64,000 nt of DNA from Ilyonectria destructans (lineage: Eukaryota; Ascomycota; Sordariomycetes; Hypocreales; Nectriaceae), in the NCBI GenBank assembly GCA_020740775.1, contig JAHEWK010000009.1, forward strand, positions 2,728,001 to 2,792,000. Direction: 5' to 3'. Both the position numbers and the translations under genes were made by a program. The first letter of the stretch is position 1. Each line of letters begins with the position of its first letter. This document shows, in pieces, positions 48,375 to 61,907 of this stretch. The notes beneath the pieces were generated by a model. That model saw nothing but the letters and a program-made list of their open reading frames with translations, had not been told where the DNA came from and searched no databases.

Positions 48375-51300
48375 TATAATAATTAGATTTAACCTAAGGG
48401 TATAGAGTAAATCTAGATATAAAGTATATAATCTAATAGATTAAAATATTATAGTAAGTAATATAGATTATAATCTAATAATAGTAAAATAGTAGATTTA
48501 ATATAACTAAATATATTATTAGCTAATAAGGCTATCTCTATAAAAGTACTAAATAAATATACTTATATATTAAGTAGTAATTTATAGATTATATAAGATA
48601 TTAAATTATAGTAATCTCTAGATCATAATAATTTAAAATTATAGGTATAATTTTTAGTATAATACTCTATAGATAGTTAGATAGAAAAAGTAGGTATATT
48701 ATAATTTTACTGGTTATAACTATTTAATTCTTACTTAAGCTGTAATATAATATCTTCTTTCTAATAGTTTTATTCTTAAGGCTGTATAAATAGGCTTTTT
48801 TCTATCTTTCTTCTTAATTAATCTAACTTAATTCTTTAAATATCTATAATATTTTACTGATATAATATTAAGTAGAGTTAAAAAGTATTTATTATAAAAA
48901 ACAATTAAGAAACTCTCTTTAGCAGCTAATATTAAGTTTAATAGAGCTTTTATAGATATACTTTATACTTATTATTTTTTAAATTAAAAGTTATATATTA
49001 TAGCTGATAATTCTACTTATTACAGAAAGTATATATATATAGTTATAGTTATAATAATATAAAAGTAGTATCTTTATATAAGTCTTCTACCTATAGTTCT
49101 ACTTAATATAGTATTCTAACTTTTAGTAGTAAACTATATTTTATTATAGAAGAAGCTTTTAAAAGCAGATAAATATTAAGTAAGTAAGGCTTTATTAGAG
49201 ATTTCTAAGTAGATAGTTTATTTATAGGTAGAAATAGCTGCTATAGCTAGTTATTTATTATATATTTATAAGAATTATAATAAGGTTTTTAAGCAGTATT
49301 TTAAAGGTATTTATTAGAGTTTATAGAGGCTAAAAGAAAAGAATAAGCTTTTAGGTATATTAAATAGATATAAGTACTGTTTTATCTAGAATCTTTAAGT
49401 TTAAAAGATTCTAAATAAATTTAACTAATTAACTATTAGTTTAAATAATAATTTTATAAATATTAGTTTTTTACTAATTAATTCTTCTTTATCTTCTTCT
49501 AGTAATTTTAATAGAACTTTTTTAAAAGGTATTATATATAGATAAGACTTTTAGCTAGTTTCTATTAGTTATTACTCTTAAGGTAGTTTTTTTACTTAAT
49601 AAGGTATTTAGTTTTATTATTAATTTCTTATATCTTAAGGATCTTTTTAATTTTATATTCTTTAGAGCTTTTAATCTCTATTTTATATTTATTATTAAAT
49701 TTAGCTATAATAGTGCTTTTTATACTTTTAAAGAGTAAGATATAAAGATAGAATAAAATTTAACTTTTAGTAGTAAGTCTAGCTAGTAGTTATTTTCTGA
49801 GATTTCTTTAATAATTTTCTAAGAGCTGATATATATATAGTTTAGTTTTTTATTTTCTTATTTTATTTTAATATTTTTTATTATAAGAAGGACTATATCT
49901 TCCTTCTAAAAGGATAGTACTTTTATCTACTTTTTATTATAATACTTTCTTATTTAGTTTCTAATAAATTTAAATTTAATCTTTATTTCTTTATATAGAT
50001 TCTTTAAATTTTCTATTATAAGAATAACTTTAAGAATAATCTTTTTATTTCAGTCTGTATAATAAGTATTAAAAATAAATCTAAAGTTAGTATATACTGA
50101 AGTAGTTTTTATATTTTTCTTTATTATAGTATTATAATTTAACTATACAGTTAGAAGCTTCTTAACCTAATTATTCTATTTATAGTTAATATAGTAGTAA
50201 AGATACTATTTTAGTATTTAGTTTATCTATTCTATTTATCTATTAACTTATACTTAGTATACTATTATAAGTTAATAGCTTAATTCTAAATAGTCTATTA
50301 GTACTTACTAAAACTTAAAAGTAAATAGTAATTCTCTCTTAAAGAGAATCTCTATTAGCAGTCTATAAATACTGATAATATATTTTAAAAAGATATAGGT
50401 AAATTACTCTATATCTATTAACTTCTAATAGAATATAAAATAGGAAAATTCTATAAGTCTATTTATAATAATAAAAATACTATTATATATAACTCTAGTT
50501 ATAAAGTCTTCTAATAGAGGTAGTTTTATAATAAAGTCTATAGTAATAAAATTCTATAGTTATTTAGTAATTAATAGAGGTTATAATCTTCTATATAGTT
50601 TATAGTATTAAGCCTTAATTCTATTATAAAGTAAATATTATTTAGTAATATCTTTTACTACTGCTTTTATCTTAGGAAACTAATATATTATTCTAACTTA
50701 TTTAAGGGTTTTATTAACTTCCTAATATCTATATAGTAGGTATTTATATATTTTCTGTATAAATTAGTATTATAGTTCTTTAGAAACTTACTATTTCTCT
50801 ATTTTTTCTTTTTAAGAGAGCTTATTATTATACTGCTAAATCTAATTATAGAGATTATTATAATTAGTAATAGTATAGATACTTTCTAATATTCTTTTTA
50901 TTTATTTTTATTGTAATTATCTTACTAGTAATTTAATCTATTTTATAGTCCCCTTCTATATATTTCAGGTAATTATTAATTATATATTAAAGTGTATTTT
51001 ATAAACTGTATATATTATAAGTTTTAGTAACTAACTATTATAATATATTTATACTTCTATTATAGGAGTCTTCTTTATATAGTTTCTATACTATTTAGTA
51101 CTGGTAGTAATAAGAGATAATAATATATCTATCTTAATACCTTATTTCTTCAGTATATTTATAAGCTTAATCTATAAAATCTTATATAAATTTATTACTA
51201 TAGATTAAGTTTAGGTATTTAGGTTGTAATTATATTCTTTATATACTTATAATATACTTCTACTTAAGGTATCCTTTAGTATTAAAGTTAAAAATCTATT

Positions 51301-54300
51301 TATTTATCTTAAATTTATTAGTATTTAAGTTATAATATTAGCTAATAGTATTAGCTTATTTATTTTCTAATCTTTTTCTATAGATAATTATATAGTTAAA
51401 TTCTAATAAATATTCAGTATATTATAGTTATTATCTACTAAGCTTTTATATAGTTGTAAAATATAAGATATTCTTATAGTTTATATAGATCTTAATTTTA
51501 TATTTACTTTTTAAAAGGTAGTATTAAAATTCTTTAAATAAATTAATAATTATAAGAAATTCTTTATTATAAATAGAGTAGTTAAATTTAGTATTATATA
51601 TTTTATAAGAGAAGAAAGTAATAGAGTATAACAGTTTATTATTATTCTTTTAATTAATCTAAATACCTTATATAAAGTCCGATATATCTATCTTAAGTTT
51701 ACTTTCTTATTTAAAGTTAAAGGTTATTAATACTAATTTATTTAAAATAAGCTTTTTAATATTATTAAATACTTTTATTATAGCAGTATCTATTTAAAAT
51801 TCTACTTCTTTTTAGATAAATTAAATAAATAGTATAGTATAGCTATTAAAATCCTTAATAAATCTTTAGTAATAATTAGTAAATTTCAAAAAGAGTTATA
51901 CTTTCTTAATATTCTTTAGTTTCTTCTATTTACTAATTATAGTAATTTTCTTTAGATTTATTTTAATCTTATTATATAAGATAATATATCTAAGAAACTT
52001 TACTTCTAAGGTATAAAAGTTACTCTTTTTTAATTTAACTAGTAGTTTTATATCTTAAAGTACTTATAGTATCTTATAAATATATTCTATATATTCTTTT
52101 TTTAAGTTAGAGAATATTAGAATATAGCTAGTATATTTATAAGTCTAAAGGGTATAATATAATATTTATAAAGTCTGAACTTAATTTAAAAGGCAGTTTT
52201 CTATTTATATTCTTTCTTAATATAAATAAGATTATATACTCCCTTTAGGTTTAATACTATAAATATCTTCTTACTATAGAATCTATTCTTAAGCTTTATA
52301 ATAAGAGGTAATAAAATTCAATTTTTAAGTATAATATTATTTAATTATTAGTAGTCTATAATAAGTTAGAGTTTATTATTCTTTTTAGAACTAAATATAA
52401 CTAGATATCTAACTAATAACTTAAAGATTTTAATATATTCTTTCTATAGTATATCTTTAATATATTCCTTAAGTATATTAAGTTATATTTTATTAAGATT
52501 AAAGATTTTATAGAATATAGATATTATTCTATCTTTTAGTATAATTTTATAATTCTATTAATTAAATTTAAGTAGTTCTATTTTAACTTCTTCTATAAAA
52601 AGCTTTTTATAGATATAATAGTATATTAGTATATTCTTAAGTTATTCTTCTTTAGGTATTTTCTTATAACTCTTAAGATTCTTATTTATCTATATAATTA
52701 TTATTAAAAGTATCTAATTATTCTTTAGAGTTATATTTTCTTATCTTTTTAGTATTTATATTTTATTCCTTTTAGAAGTAATAAGATATTTATTATATTC
52801 TTATATTAATTCTTACTCTTACTATCTTTTAGAGTTAGAATTAGAGATCTTTTATCTTTTAAGTTACTATTATCTTTACTAAAGAGTATATTATTATAAT
52901 TAATATATATCTAGTTAGTTCTTTAGTTAAATTGTAAGTTATATTTTATTAGCTATAAGTACCTAAGAATAATATTATAGTATTTTATTAGTATAATATT
53001 AAGAGTAATTTCTTAATTTTATTTATTAATAAATATCTTTAGGTAATTAACTTATTAAGCTATCTATCTATTATTATATTTAAAGTTATTACCTTTAAGG
53101 TTATATACTATATAACATTTTAATTTATCTTTCTATAGTAGCTTTAATATATATAGCTTTAACTTTACTATCTATTAATATAGTTAGCTATACTCTCTTA
53201 ACTTATATTTATAGGTTAAGTATCTTTTCTTTTCTAATTTTATTATATATAGAGCTTTTATTAGAGGTAGTTCTTTCTTATATATATTATCTACCTATTA
53301 CTCTTCTATAGATAGTATATATTATTTTCTAATTAAATTTAAATCTTTTAGTATTCTTCTTAGTCTACTTTATTAGATTTAATTTAAGTTAGAAAGTTTA
53401 ATCTTTCTTTATATATTTATCAGATATAGACTTTAGTTTTCTATATTTTTACTCTATATAAAGGGTATTTAGATTTCTTATAGATTATTATATTTCTTAT
53501 TAAGTAAGATTAAATATTTTAAATAGATTCTTTATCTTTATACTTAGAGGTTATTCTTTTTTATTTTTAATCTTCTTTTTTATTTTTCTAGAATTAATTA
53601 AAACTATTAATTCCTCTATAGTTAGAGAAATTATAATTTTAATATATTAAGAATTTAATATATTAAAACTTATTCTAAATCTTCTAGTAGTATTCTTTAT
53701 AATTCTTATTATTCTATTATAGTACTTTTATAGTAGTATACTTAATAATATCTTTATTTTTATATTTATATTACTCTTTTATCTTCTATTATTTATATAT
53801 ATAATATTCTTCAGTTTTATATTTCTTAATAGTACTAATTAGGTTTATATAGATAAATAGAAAAAAATCTCCTTTATCTTCTAGCTGTATAATATCTATT
53901 TCTATATACTATTAGATAACTTAAAAATACTTAAGTTTATCTTATAAGTAGAGATTCTAAATAGATTTATTATTTATTTATATACAGTAATAATTATAGT
54001 AGAATTTATCTTCTTTATATTTTAAGTAGAAGTAGATAATATATAATATCTATAAAATTTCTTTATAGTTAGAATATATTACTGCTATTTTTAGGTTATT
54101 ATATTCTTATTCTTTTAGGACTATATATTACAGATTATAACCTAAATATATATTATATATATAGATATAGATATTAGTATCTATATTAAGAGTTTATTAT
54201 TTATTTATAAGGTTATTATATATATCTACACAATATTTCTATATTTAATTTCTTAAATTATTAAGTTTCTAGTATTCTTTATAGTTTTTATAGTTAGACT

Positions 54301-56580
54301 TAAAGTTAGTCTTAAAATACTTCTCTATAAAGTAGATAGTATCTTTATCTACTACTAAAAGTTCTATTTTTTATATAATATAGGCTTTTTATTCAGTATA
54401 TATTTAGAGTTAGTTATCTTCTTTAGTATAAAAGTATTATTAGAGTTTATTTTTTCTTTCTACTTTTTAGTTATTTTTACTCTATATTCTCTATTAAGTA
54501 GAGATAGTATAATAAACTTAAGTTATCTATTTAGAATAGTATCTCCTTTTTATACTATAGCTATAGTATAGAATAGTATTTCTCTATAAGTCTGGTTTAA
54601 TATAGAGACTAGCTTCTAAGTTTTTCTAGTAGTTTATTTCTTTTTAGTCTAGCTATAATTCTAGCTGGCTTTCTTTTTATTCAGTTTTATCTATTATTCT
54701 ATTAGAGTCTCTTAGTCTATTTAGTAGTATTATTAAGCTTACTTACTAGCTTTTTCTTCTATATTATTATTAATTAGCTTTTAGAGTTTCTAAGTTTAAA
54801 GCTGTAATATATTAGCTTATTTAATAAGGTATACCTCTACTCAGTTAGAATATTTCTAGTTTCTATTATAGCCTCTATTATAGCTACTCTAGGTTATTAT
54901 AATAGTTTTAAATTAAATAGTAATTTAAGATTTATTATTATTAGAGTGCTAATAGTTAGTAAAGTAGATATATTTATTTTTAGATATAGGTTTATACTTT
55001 TAGTTAGTTTTTAAAATATAGTATTTACTTTTAAAGTAGTCTATCTTTCTACAGTTTTAGTATTTAACCTTTAAGTAATCTTTCTATATAGCTTTTAATT
55101 CTATAGCTTCTAATATTATTCTATAGAAGGTATTACTCTATTATTTCTTACTATAGTTAGTATTATTCTTTTTGCTCTTTTAGAATAGTATATAAATTAT
55201 ACCTTTTAATTTCTTAATCTTTTTTTCTTATTATCTTTTAAATTATTAGTTATTAATTTCTATAGAGAGAGTAATAAGAGTATTAAATATAGTTAGCTTA
55301 TATCTAACTATTATATTTTTAACTTCTACTTTAAGCTCTCTATAGTAAGCTGCTATATATACTTCTTCTTCTTAATTTAAGTATAAAATACTATTATAGA
55401 ATTCAGCTATATAGCTAGATATTAATACTTTCTAAGAGAATTTCTAAAGTTATATTTATACTATTTATTTTTATTAATAAAACTAAATATATCTTAAAGG
55501 TCTTTCTTAAATACTTTATAGCTAGTATAAATAGCTTTAATTTTATCCTTCTATATATAGTAAGAGTTATTAAGCTAATTCTATATAATTAGTTTAAACT
55601 ATTAAAGTATTTTATCTTTAAGAAGTTCTATAGTATAGTAGATTTTAGCTTCTTCTTTAGTAAACTGTATAAAGTAGTAACTTTAGAATACTCTAACTTA
55701 TATAAGAAATTATTAGAGATTAATAGTAGCTTTATTAAATAGTTTAGGTTATTTTAATCTGAGAATTTCTTCTATATTTTTTCTTTTTACTATAAGAAAG
55801 TTAAGATAGATAATATAGTTACAGTAAAGTAATTTTTATTAGATAAAATCTCTACTGAGTTATTTATTATAATCTATAAGCTAATTAACCTTTTCTAGCA
55901 GTTAGTTAATCTTATTATTTTTCTTCTTATTTTTTCTATTAGTAATATTAATAAGCTTATTAAGCTTAGCTTTAAGGTAATTATTTTACTTTTAGAATCT
56001 CTTAAGATCTTTCTAAATAACCTTCTTATTATTAAAGTTAGATTTAGATTTTTCTATATTAATATTATTAATAGAGTTCTATTTAAATAGAGTAATAGAG
56101 TTTTTTCTAATTTTAAATAAAGTACTTAAAGTTATAAAAGCTATTTTAGCTTATTTAGAATATTTCTTAAGTTAATATAGTAATATACTGAATAAAGGTT
56201 ATTAATATATAATAGTTAGATCTAACTTAAGAGTATAAAGTAAGTCTAAATATAAAATATATAATCTAGTAGATTAAAATATTATAGTAAGTAATATAGA
56301 TTACAGTCTAATAATAGTAAAATAGTAGATTTAATATAGTTAAGTATATTAATAATTAGTAAGGCTATCTTTATAAAAATACTAAATAAATATACTTATA
56401 TATTAAGTAGTAATTTATAGATTATATAAGGTATTAAATTAGAGCAATCTCTAGATTATAATAATTTAGAATTATAGATATAATTCTTAGTATAATACTC
56501 TATAGGTAGTTAGATAGAAAAGGTAGGTATATTATAGTTCTACTAGTTATAACTGCTTAATTCTAACTTAAGCTGTAATA
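48375..56580 (-). mobile_element. Full-length Ty3/gypsy LTR retrotransposon, RIP-degraded, 8.2 kb
   Basis: Two direct LTRs of 373 bp (48375-48747 and 56208-56580) bracket it, with target duplication AAATA at 48370-48374 and 56581-56585. On the minus strand about 52330-52000 decodes to a gypsy reverse transcriptase (PLIIKLKNR, LNLKGVYNLI, PFRLINILAIF, then the decayed catalytic region). Gag-like sequence would lie towards the right LTR. Every frame is closed by RIP-type stops. Confidence 0.8.
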
Positions 56581-57429
56581 AAATACTACTAGAGAGTTAG
56601 TAAGTTAGTATATAAATAATTCTATAGGTTTTATAGATAAAATAGTTATTATTATAACTATTATTAGTATAGATAATAATATCTTATAATAAAGTAAATA
56701 TATATTAATAAGCTAGAAGCTTCTATATTATAGGTATTATAAATAGCTATTCTTCTGCTTATTACTATATAGAATAATTACAGTAGATTAATAATTAGAG
56801 TATATATAAGAAAGTAAGATATTAATTAAATAGAAATTACTTATTTACTTATAGTAAACCTTAATATAGCTAAAGGTATTCTAAGATTAAATACCTTAAT
56901 AGAAAAACTATAAATAGTATTTTAGGTTTATTTAATTAAGCTTAATTATTTAGTAGGTAATATTACTGCTAGCTGTAACTACAGTAAATACTACTGCTTA
57001 AGGGACTGTATATTACTTAATATCTACTTATAAGTAGAGAAAATAAATCTTATTATAAAGTTAAATTACTAAAACTAAGAGAGTTATTAGTAAAAGCTAG
57101 AGATTAAATAGAACGAGTATATATACTATTTATTCTTAAGACTGATAATAAGCTAAGTATTTTTCTATCTATTTAAATATATTATAGAGATTAATAAAGT
57201 TACTATTAAGCTTAACTTTCTTATAGTAAGTATATTTATAGCTTAAAAGCTTAAAGCTAGCAGTATTACTACAGTTTAAAGACTTATAATTTAGCCTGCT
57301 ATCTAATAGTAGAAAAATAGGATTTAAAGTAGCTAAAGCTACTATAGTAGAAGCTATATTTAAGTAATAAATAATAACTTATTATAAGGCTTTATTATAT
57401 AATAAAGCTAGTAGAGTAATTACTCTAAG

Positions 57430-57820
57430 TGTAATAATTAGTATACTATACTATACTTATAAGTTTAGAGTAGGTTAATTATAATTATTTATATAATAGG
57501 AAATTAGATATATTAAGATTAAATAAATCAGTTATATCTAATAATAGTAGAGTAAATAATACTTAATATAATTAAGTTATATTAATAACTAAAAAGCTGC
57601 TTATTACTAAATATATACTTTTTAAATAGCTATATACTAGGTGAATTATTAAGGCTTATATTAAGTATACTATAATCCTAAGTAATCTATAAGTAGCTTG
57701 CCTATAGATTACTTAGTGTATATAGTAATCTATAGTAATCTATATTTAATTAGTTTATATAAAAGTGAGTTTTATAGTTCTGCTGGTTATAACTGCCTGA
57801 TTTTAACCTAAGCTATAATA
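57430..57820. mobile_element. Solo LTR, 391 bp, target duplication CTAAG
   Basis: It begins TGTAATAATTAGTATACT and ends AAGCTATAATA, and is flanked by CTAAG at 57425-57429 and 57821-57825. It is the RIP-mutated relative of the solo LTR at 564-941, and the two share their first 70 bases almost exactly. Confidence 0.75.
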
Positions 57821-57825
57821 CTAAG

Positions 57826-58540
57826 GGATAGATAGATATAGAGAGATAGTATATAAATTACTACTTATAAAGTAATATAGAAAGATTAATTATAATTTTA
57901 ACCTTAGTAGTAATAGCTATATTTAGAGTGGTATTATAGTTTATTTAAAGAGGCTAGAATAAAAAAAGATATTAAAATAGAAGTTTTATTTACTTAAAGA
58001 GGTATAAAGATAGATATTATATCTGCTAATAAAGCTAAATATTAGAATAAAATATTAAAAAGGGAAATAGAAGATTTTAAGCTGTAATAAATAGAAAAGT
58101 ATAAAAAAAGCACTTAGTATACTTAAAAATAGATTATTAGAGCCTAAGAAGGTATAAAAGGAAAATTAGAGTTATTAGACTTAAAGAAGTTAAACTTTTA
58201 ATAGAAATTTAATAATTTAATACTGTAGTAATAAGAAAAAATAGAAAAATAAAATTATATAAAATTAAAAGAAAGAGAATCTATAAGATTATAAGAGGCT
58301 TAAATAAAAGACTTATTAGGTCTTTCTAATAGCTATTAGTAAGTACTTTATATATATATAAAAGAGAGTATTATAGAATAATTATAAAGTTATATAATAA
58401 TATATAAGAAATAGTAAATCCTCAGTAAATTTACAAATTAGTCTAGCTATATTAATTTCTACAGTTAATTGCAAATAATATAGTAATTATAAGTATTCCT
58501 ATTACTGTAATTATATTCGATTTTTATAGAGTAATTATAT
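57826..58540. other. Degraded former coding sequence, not identified
   Basis: In the plus strand about 57940-58330 reads as a lysine- and glutamate-rich, coiled-coil-like protein once TAG and TAA are treated as decayed Gln/Trp codons. No family is recognised. It may belong to a transposon accessory protein. Confidence 0.3.
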
Positions 58541-58700
58541 TTCCCCCTGCCTGAGGGGGACCTCTAGGAGCCCTCCGGGAGCCCTGCTGGAGGCTGCCTG
58601 CAGTATGCTATTGCCTGCAGCGGGCTGGCTGCAATATATAACCGCCCCCGCCCCCCCCTGCGACTGAGGCGTACGTGTGGCGGCTCTAGCTACTTGTTGG
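58541..58700. repeat. GC-rich, non-RIP island at the edge of the AT-rich block
   Basis: It starts with a perfect hairpin, TCCCCCT-gcctg-AGGGGGA (58542-58560), followed by CCTGCAG repeats and a C-run. Composition switches within a few bases from AT-rich to GC-rich. It may be the end of a recently inserted element. It has no supported gene. Confidence 0.35.
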
Positions 58701-58998
58701 ATTATGGACTTGATTAACACTGGCTATAGTAATACTTAGAGTACTCTATACTTTTGGCTCAGCTGGTTAATCTAACAGGTTGTATGTAGTAGGTTTTCTG
58801 CTGCAGCTAATTGCCAGTCGATTTTGCGTGGCGTGAAGGCAGTGTGGCTTGAAATTGTAGTGGCTGAACCTAAAAAACCACTTATTAAAGAAGCAAAGCT
58901 AGAAGCTGCTACTACTACGTTCTTGCGCCATTCTGTTAGCTTTGCTTAACAAGCTCGACATCAACATGAAATGTGTCTCCCTATCTCACCTAGGCTAG

Positions 58999-60696
58999 GA
59001 ATATGCGCTCCAGTCCGCTTTCCTACGGCACAATTTGAGTACGTTGGAGGCGCTAGTTAACCTCGGGGCAGACGTCCTTCCTCTGTTTAGTTCGCAAACG
59101 CTTGAGGCCTTCTTGATCGAGGGGGATAGAGACCTCCTCCACTGGCTTAACCATCTCATACCGCGAATGAAGAACAAGGATAATGCGGCAAAGGCGAGGG
59201 TGGCTTTCGACTCTGTGTTGCTCTCGAGCAGAGCGGTGCAGCGCACAGTAGTGCAGTCAAACTGGAGCCTGTAAGTGACGTCCGCGAGCCGGAGGAGAAT
59301 GCGAAGCGAAGACTAGGTAGCTGAAATGGCCCACAGGTTCCTCGGCATCCTGGAACTGTGTCCACCCCTTACAGACGAAGAGTTGAAGCCAGCCCTCGAG
59401 CTGGCAGCCTGCACGAGGCGGACCGAATTCGTGCTGGCTATGCTGATCCTCGATCGCGAGCACGACAATATCTCACGAGAGACTCTCAGGCATATCTTAT
59501 GTCAAGCCTGCCGACCACGACAAGCAGATTTTGCTACAAACACAATCTTCCCACGATACTACTTGGGACTGCAGCCGGAATTCATCCAGTCGATTAAGAC
59601 GCCGCAGGATATCGCCTATGGATGGCTCATCGCCGAAATGGTGCTACACAGCGTAGTGACCCGACCCAAGTCTAAAATAGGAGATCTTCGGTCATTCATG
59701 GAAAAACCTCTCTTCCAGGCCGTCGTCTTCAACCGCATGCCCCTTGCAAGATGGTTCATATCAGACTGGGGTGCAGATCCAGTGAGACAGAACAAGGACG
59801 GCGAAACGATCCTATCTCTGATGGCCTGGCGCAACAGCTTCCACGCTGTTAAATACATCCTGGAACTACCAGGCGCCTCCAAGATGATTGAGAATAGAAG
59901 TTTTCTGGGAGAGGGGCCTATCCACCTGGCCGCCGCTGAAGGTAATTCGAGAATCATCAAGATGCTCTTCGATGCAGGTGCCTCGCCAACTGGCCGGAAG
60001 TTCCTAGACCAAACCGTCCTCCATCTATGCGCAAGCCTCGTGAACAAAGGGGCATTCTGCACGCTCGTTGACCACATTAAACAATTGTCTCCAAGCACTC
60101 TCCGGGCGATGATGAACCAGAAGGACAGCAACGGAGGTATAAAGAACTTGCAAGCTAAAGTGTATACTATGCTAACAAATTTTGTTTTACTCAATACAGC
60201 CACGCCATTACATCTATTCCTGCAGGGCTCAGACCCCAAACCAGGGACGACCTGCAGGCCAACCTCCTCGCAAGATAGGAATATGGAAAGAATTCTATCA
60301 TCCAAGATCCTGAAATACGTCGATAACATTAACACCGCGGACGAATGGGGTCTCACACCCATGCACTACCTTGTGCTCTTCAACGAAGACATGCCCAAGA
60401 CGGCCACGCTCCTCTGTCGCCGCGGGGCCGACCCCCTGAGGCAATCGTCACACATTGGAGCGAGTCCTTTGCAGCTTCTGCGACAGAGAAGCAAGTTAGC
60501 GTCGTGCATGGCGCTCCTTACGTTTGTAGTGTCTAACCCCGCAATGAGGGTTGTTTTTCTAAGGCAGGCCAGGGCGGACGCTGATGTCGACTTTGAGAAG
60601 GTTGGCCGTGTGCTCATGGACAGACTTCAGATCATACGACAACGAGAGGCAAAGATGCGTGAACAGCTCCACACCGAATTCAAGGCTCAACAATAG
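58999..60696 (+). CDS. Ankyrin-repeat protein (5' end not resolved)
   Basis: Exons are up to 59270, 59337-60136 and 60200-60696. The first junction (GTAAGT to CCCACAG) is in phase and joins NWSL to FLGILELC. The second removes a 63-nt intron with a GCTAAC branch site that happens to be readable in frame. Ankyrin-type units are visible: STLEALVNLGADV, EGPIHLAAAEGNSRIIKMLFDAGASP, TVLHLCASLVNKG, TPLHLF and WGLTPMHYLVLFNEDMPKTATLLCRRGADP. The C-terminal end is a charged helix (RLQIIRQREAKMREQLHTEF). No in-frame ATG exists before 59167, and a TAG at 58996 closes the frame. The true first exon must therefore lie upstream, or it was lost to the adjacent transposon block. A protein-binding role is likely. 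No further function can be given. Confidence 0.75.
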
Positions 60697-61039
60697 GTAG
60701 ATACTTATTGCCTGAGTGTGCCTTACCTTCCCACTAGTATCCACTGTATATTTGCTCAAATCTTCAAATTATATCAAATCCCGCTATTTACGTACAAATC
60801 CAACGTCTTTCCAACTTAAATGCGTCAAACTGATTATCTAATTTAAATTAATAGCAGCGCTGCTTTGAATTGATGTATCCGCTATTGTATATAAGAGACT
60901 AGAATAGAGGCTGATCCAGGCAATAAATTCAAAGACTCACATTATTGATTCTCCTTGTCCCTGATAAATTTATGTAGTTTTGAACTCGGATTTCCACCGT
61001 CCGAGATACCTTACAATAAGAAATTGTCGACGTCCAAGA
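60697..61039. other. Intergenic region, no gene seen
   Basis: AT-rich 3' flank of the ankyrin gene. No reading frame, RNA or repeat is recognised. Confidence 0.5.
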
Positions 61040-61768
61040 AGCTCTCACAAGATACTTGTTGCATACGAATAGCCTCCAATATTACCGTCCTGTACTTCAT
61101 TGGATTTCTAGTGCAAAAGCAGAAGCTAAGGCTTATGCTAAGCGGCGAGACATTTACAAAAACTATCTCATTGAACCGCTCAATCCGGACATCGCTAACG
61201 GTATTAATACTCCTTGCTCCATCTGCCAAATCATCAAGGACCCCAACTTTGAGTCTATAGTCAGTATGAGTTGGGGACAACAGCCCACCCCTCGTTCTGC
61301 ACTATGTTGTCCCAAGTAGTGACAATGTCAGTTGAATTAATGTCCCTCAGCCTTACTCTCCTATCAGCCTAACTCAACACAATCCCGGCCAATCTGGTTC
61401 AGGGCGCCGCAGTCCGCCCGTCTGAACAAGGTCGGGAAATTCAAGATGATATCAGGAACAAAATATTGGCACATCACTGTAGTTTTGAAGTAACTTGGGA
61501 AGGAATGGCCGCCGAAAAAACCATCCCTGGCTTGCAGGGTCTTGTGCTCGAAATCATTCCATATTTCAACATCGTTCCCATGGGTTTCCCCAAAGCCGAC
61601 ATCAGGCCGGTTATCTTTCCCAGAATATCCATCCCAGGTAACACGTGGTTCTACGTAAACTACAAATATGCAAACTTTGATCCACTTGCATTTCCCGAGC
61701 CGGATAAGTTCCTTGTGAGGCGGCTCGTTGACAGCCACCCCCCGCGCGTCATATCGCTCCTTAAATGA
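61040..61768 (+). pseudogene. Degenerate cytochrome P450-like remnant
   Basis: Two open stretches in one frame resemble parts of a fungal P450. At 61080-61180, YYRPVLHWISSAKAEAKAYAKRR looks like the segment before the I helix. At 61410-61730, a TWEGMAAEKTIPGLQGLVLEI stretch resembles the K-helix lead-in, followed by SIPGNTWFYVNYKYANFDP and FPEPDKF. The ExxR Arg is replaced (EIIP), PERW is not intact, there is no haem-binding Cys loop, and stops at 61317-61322 separate the parts. The family assignment is tentative. Confidence 0.4.
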
Positions 61769-61907
61769 AAATCGACTGTCTTTCTAACGAGTACATTTTT
61801 GAAGAGTTGCAGGGATCACTCATACTGTTGGTAGTAATTTGTAGAGAAGCTATCAAGGTGTATACTTTATTGCTTCTCATGAAAGCTGCATTCAGGTACA
61901 AGTTGTA

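Larger units (their letters stand above)
26380..58540. repeat. 32-kb RIP-mutated, AT-rich transposon graveyard
   Basis: The composition changes abruptly on both sides. TpA-rich sequence and TAA/TAG stops fill every frame, and recognisable transposon proteins carry TGG-to-TAG, CAA-to-TAA and GAT-to-AAT type changes on either strand. This is the signature of repeat-induced point mutation. The block consists of nested elements listed separately. The stretches between them (26380-27334, 33260-33634, 34412-34794, 39096-40147, 40381-40822, 41253-41572, 47945-48374, 56581-57429) hold no gene that can be supported. Confidence 0.85.

Noticed and set aside
58535..58720. 61-residue open frame in the GC-rich island
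   Set aside because: No family features. It is explained by the local composition and hairpins.
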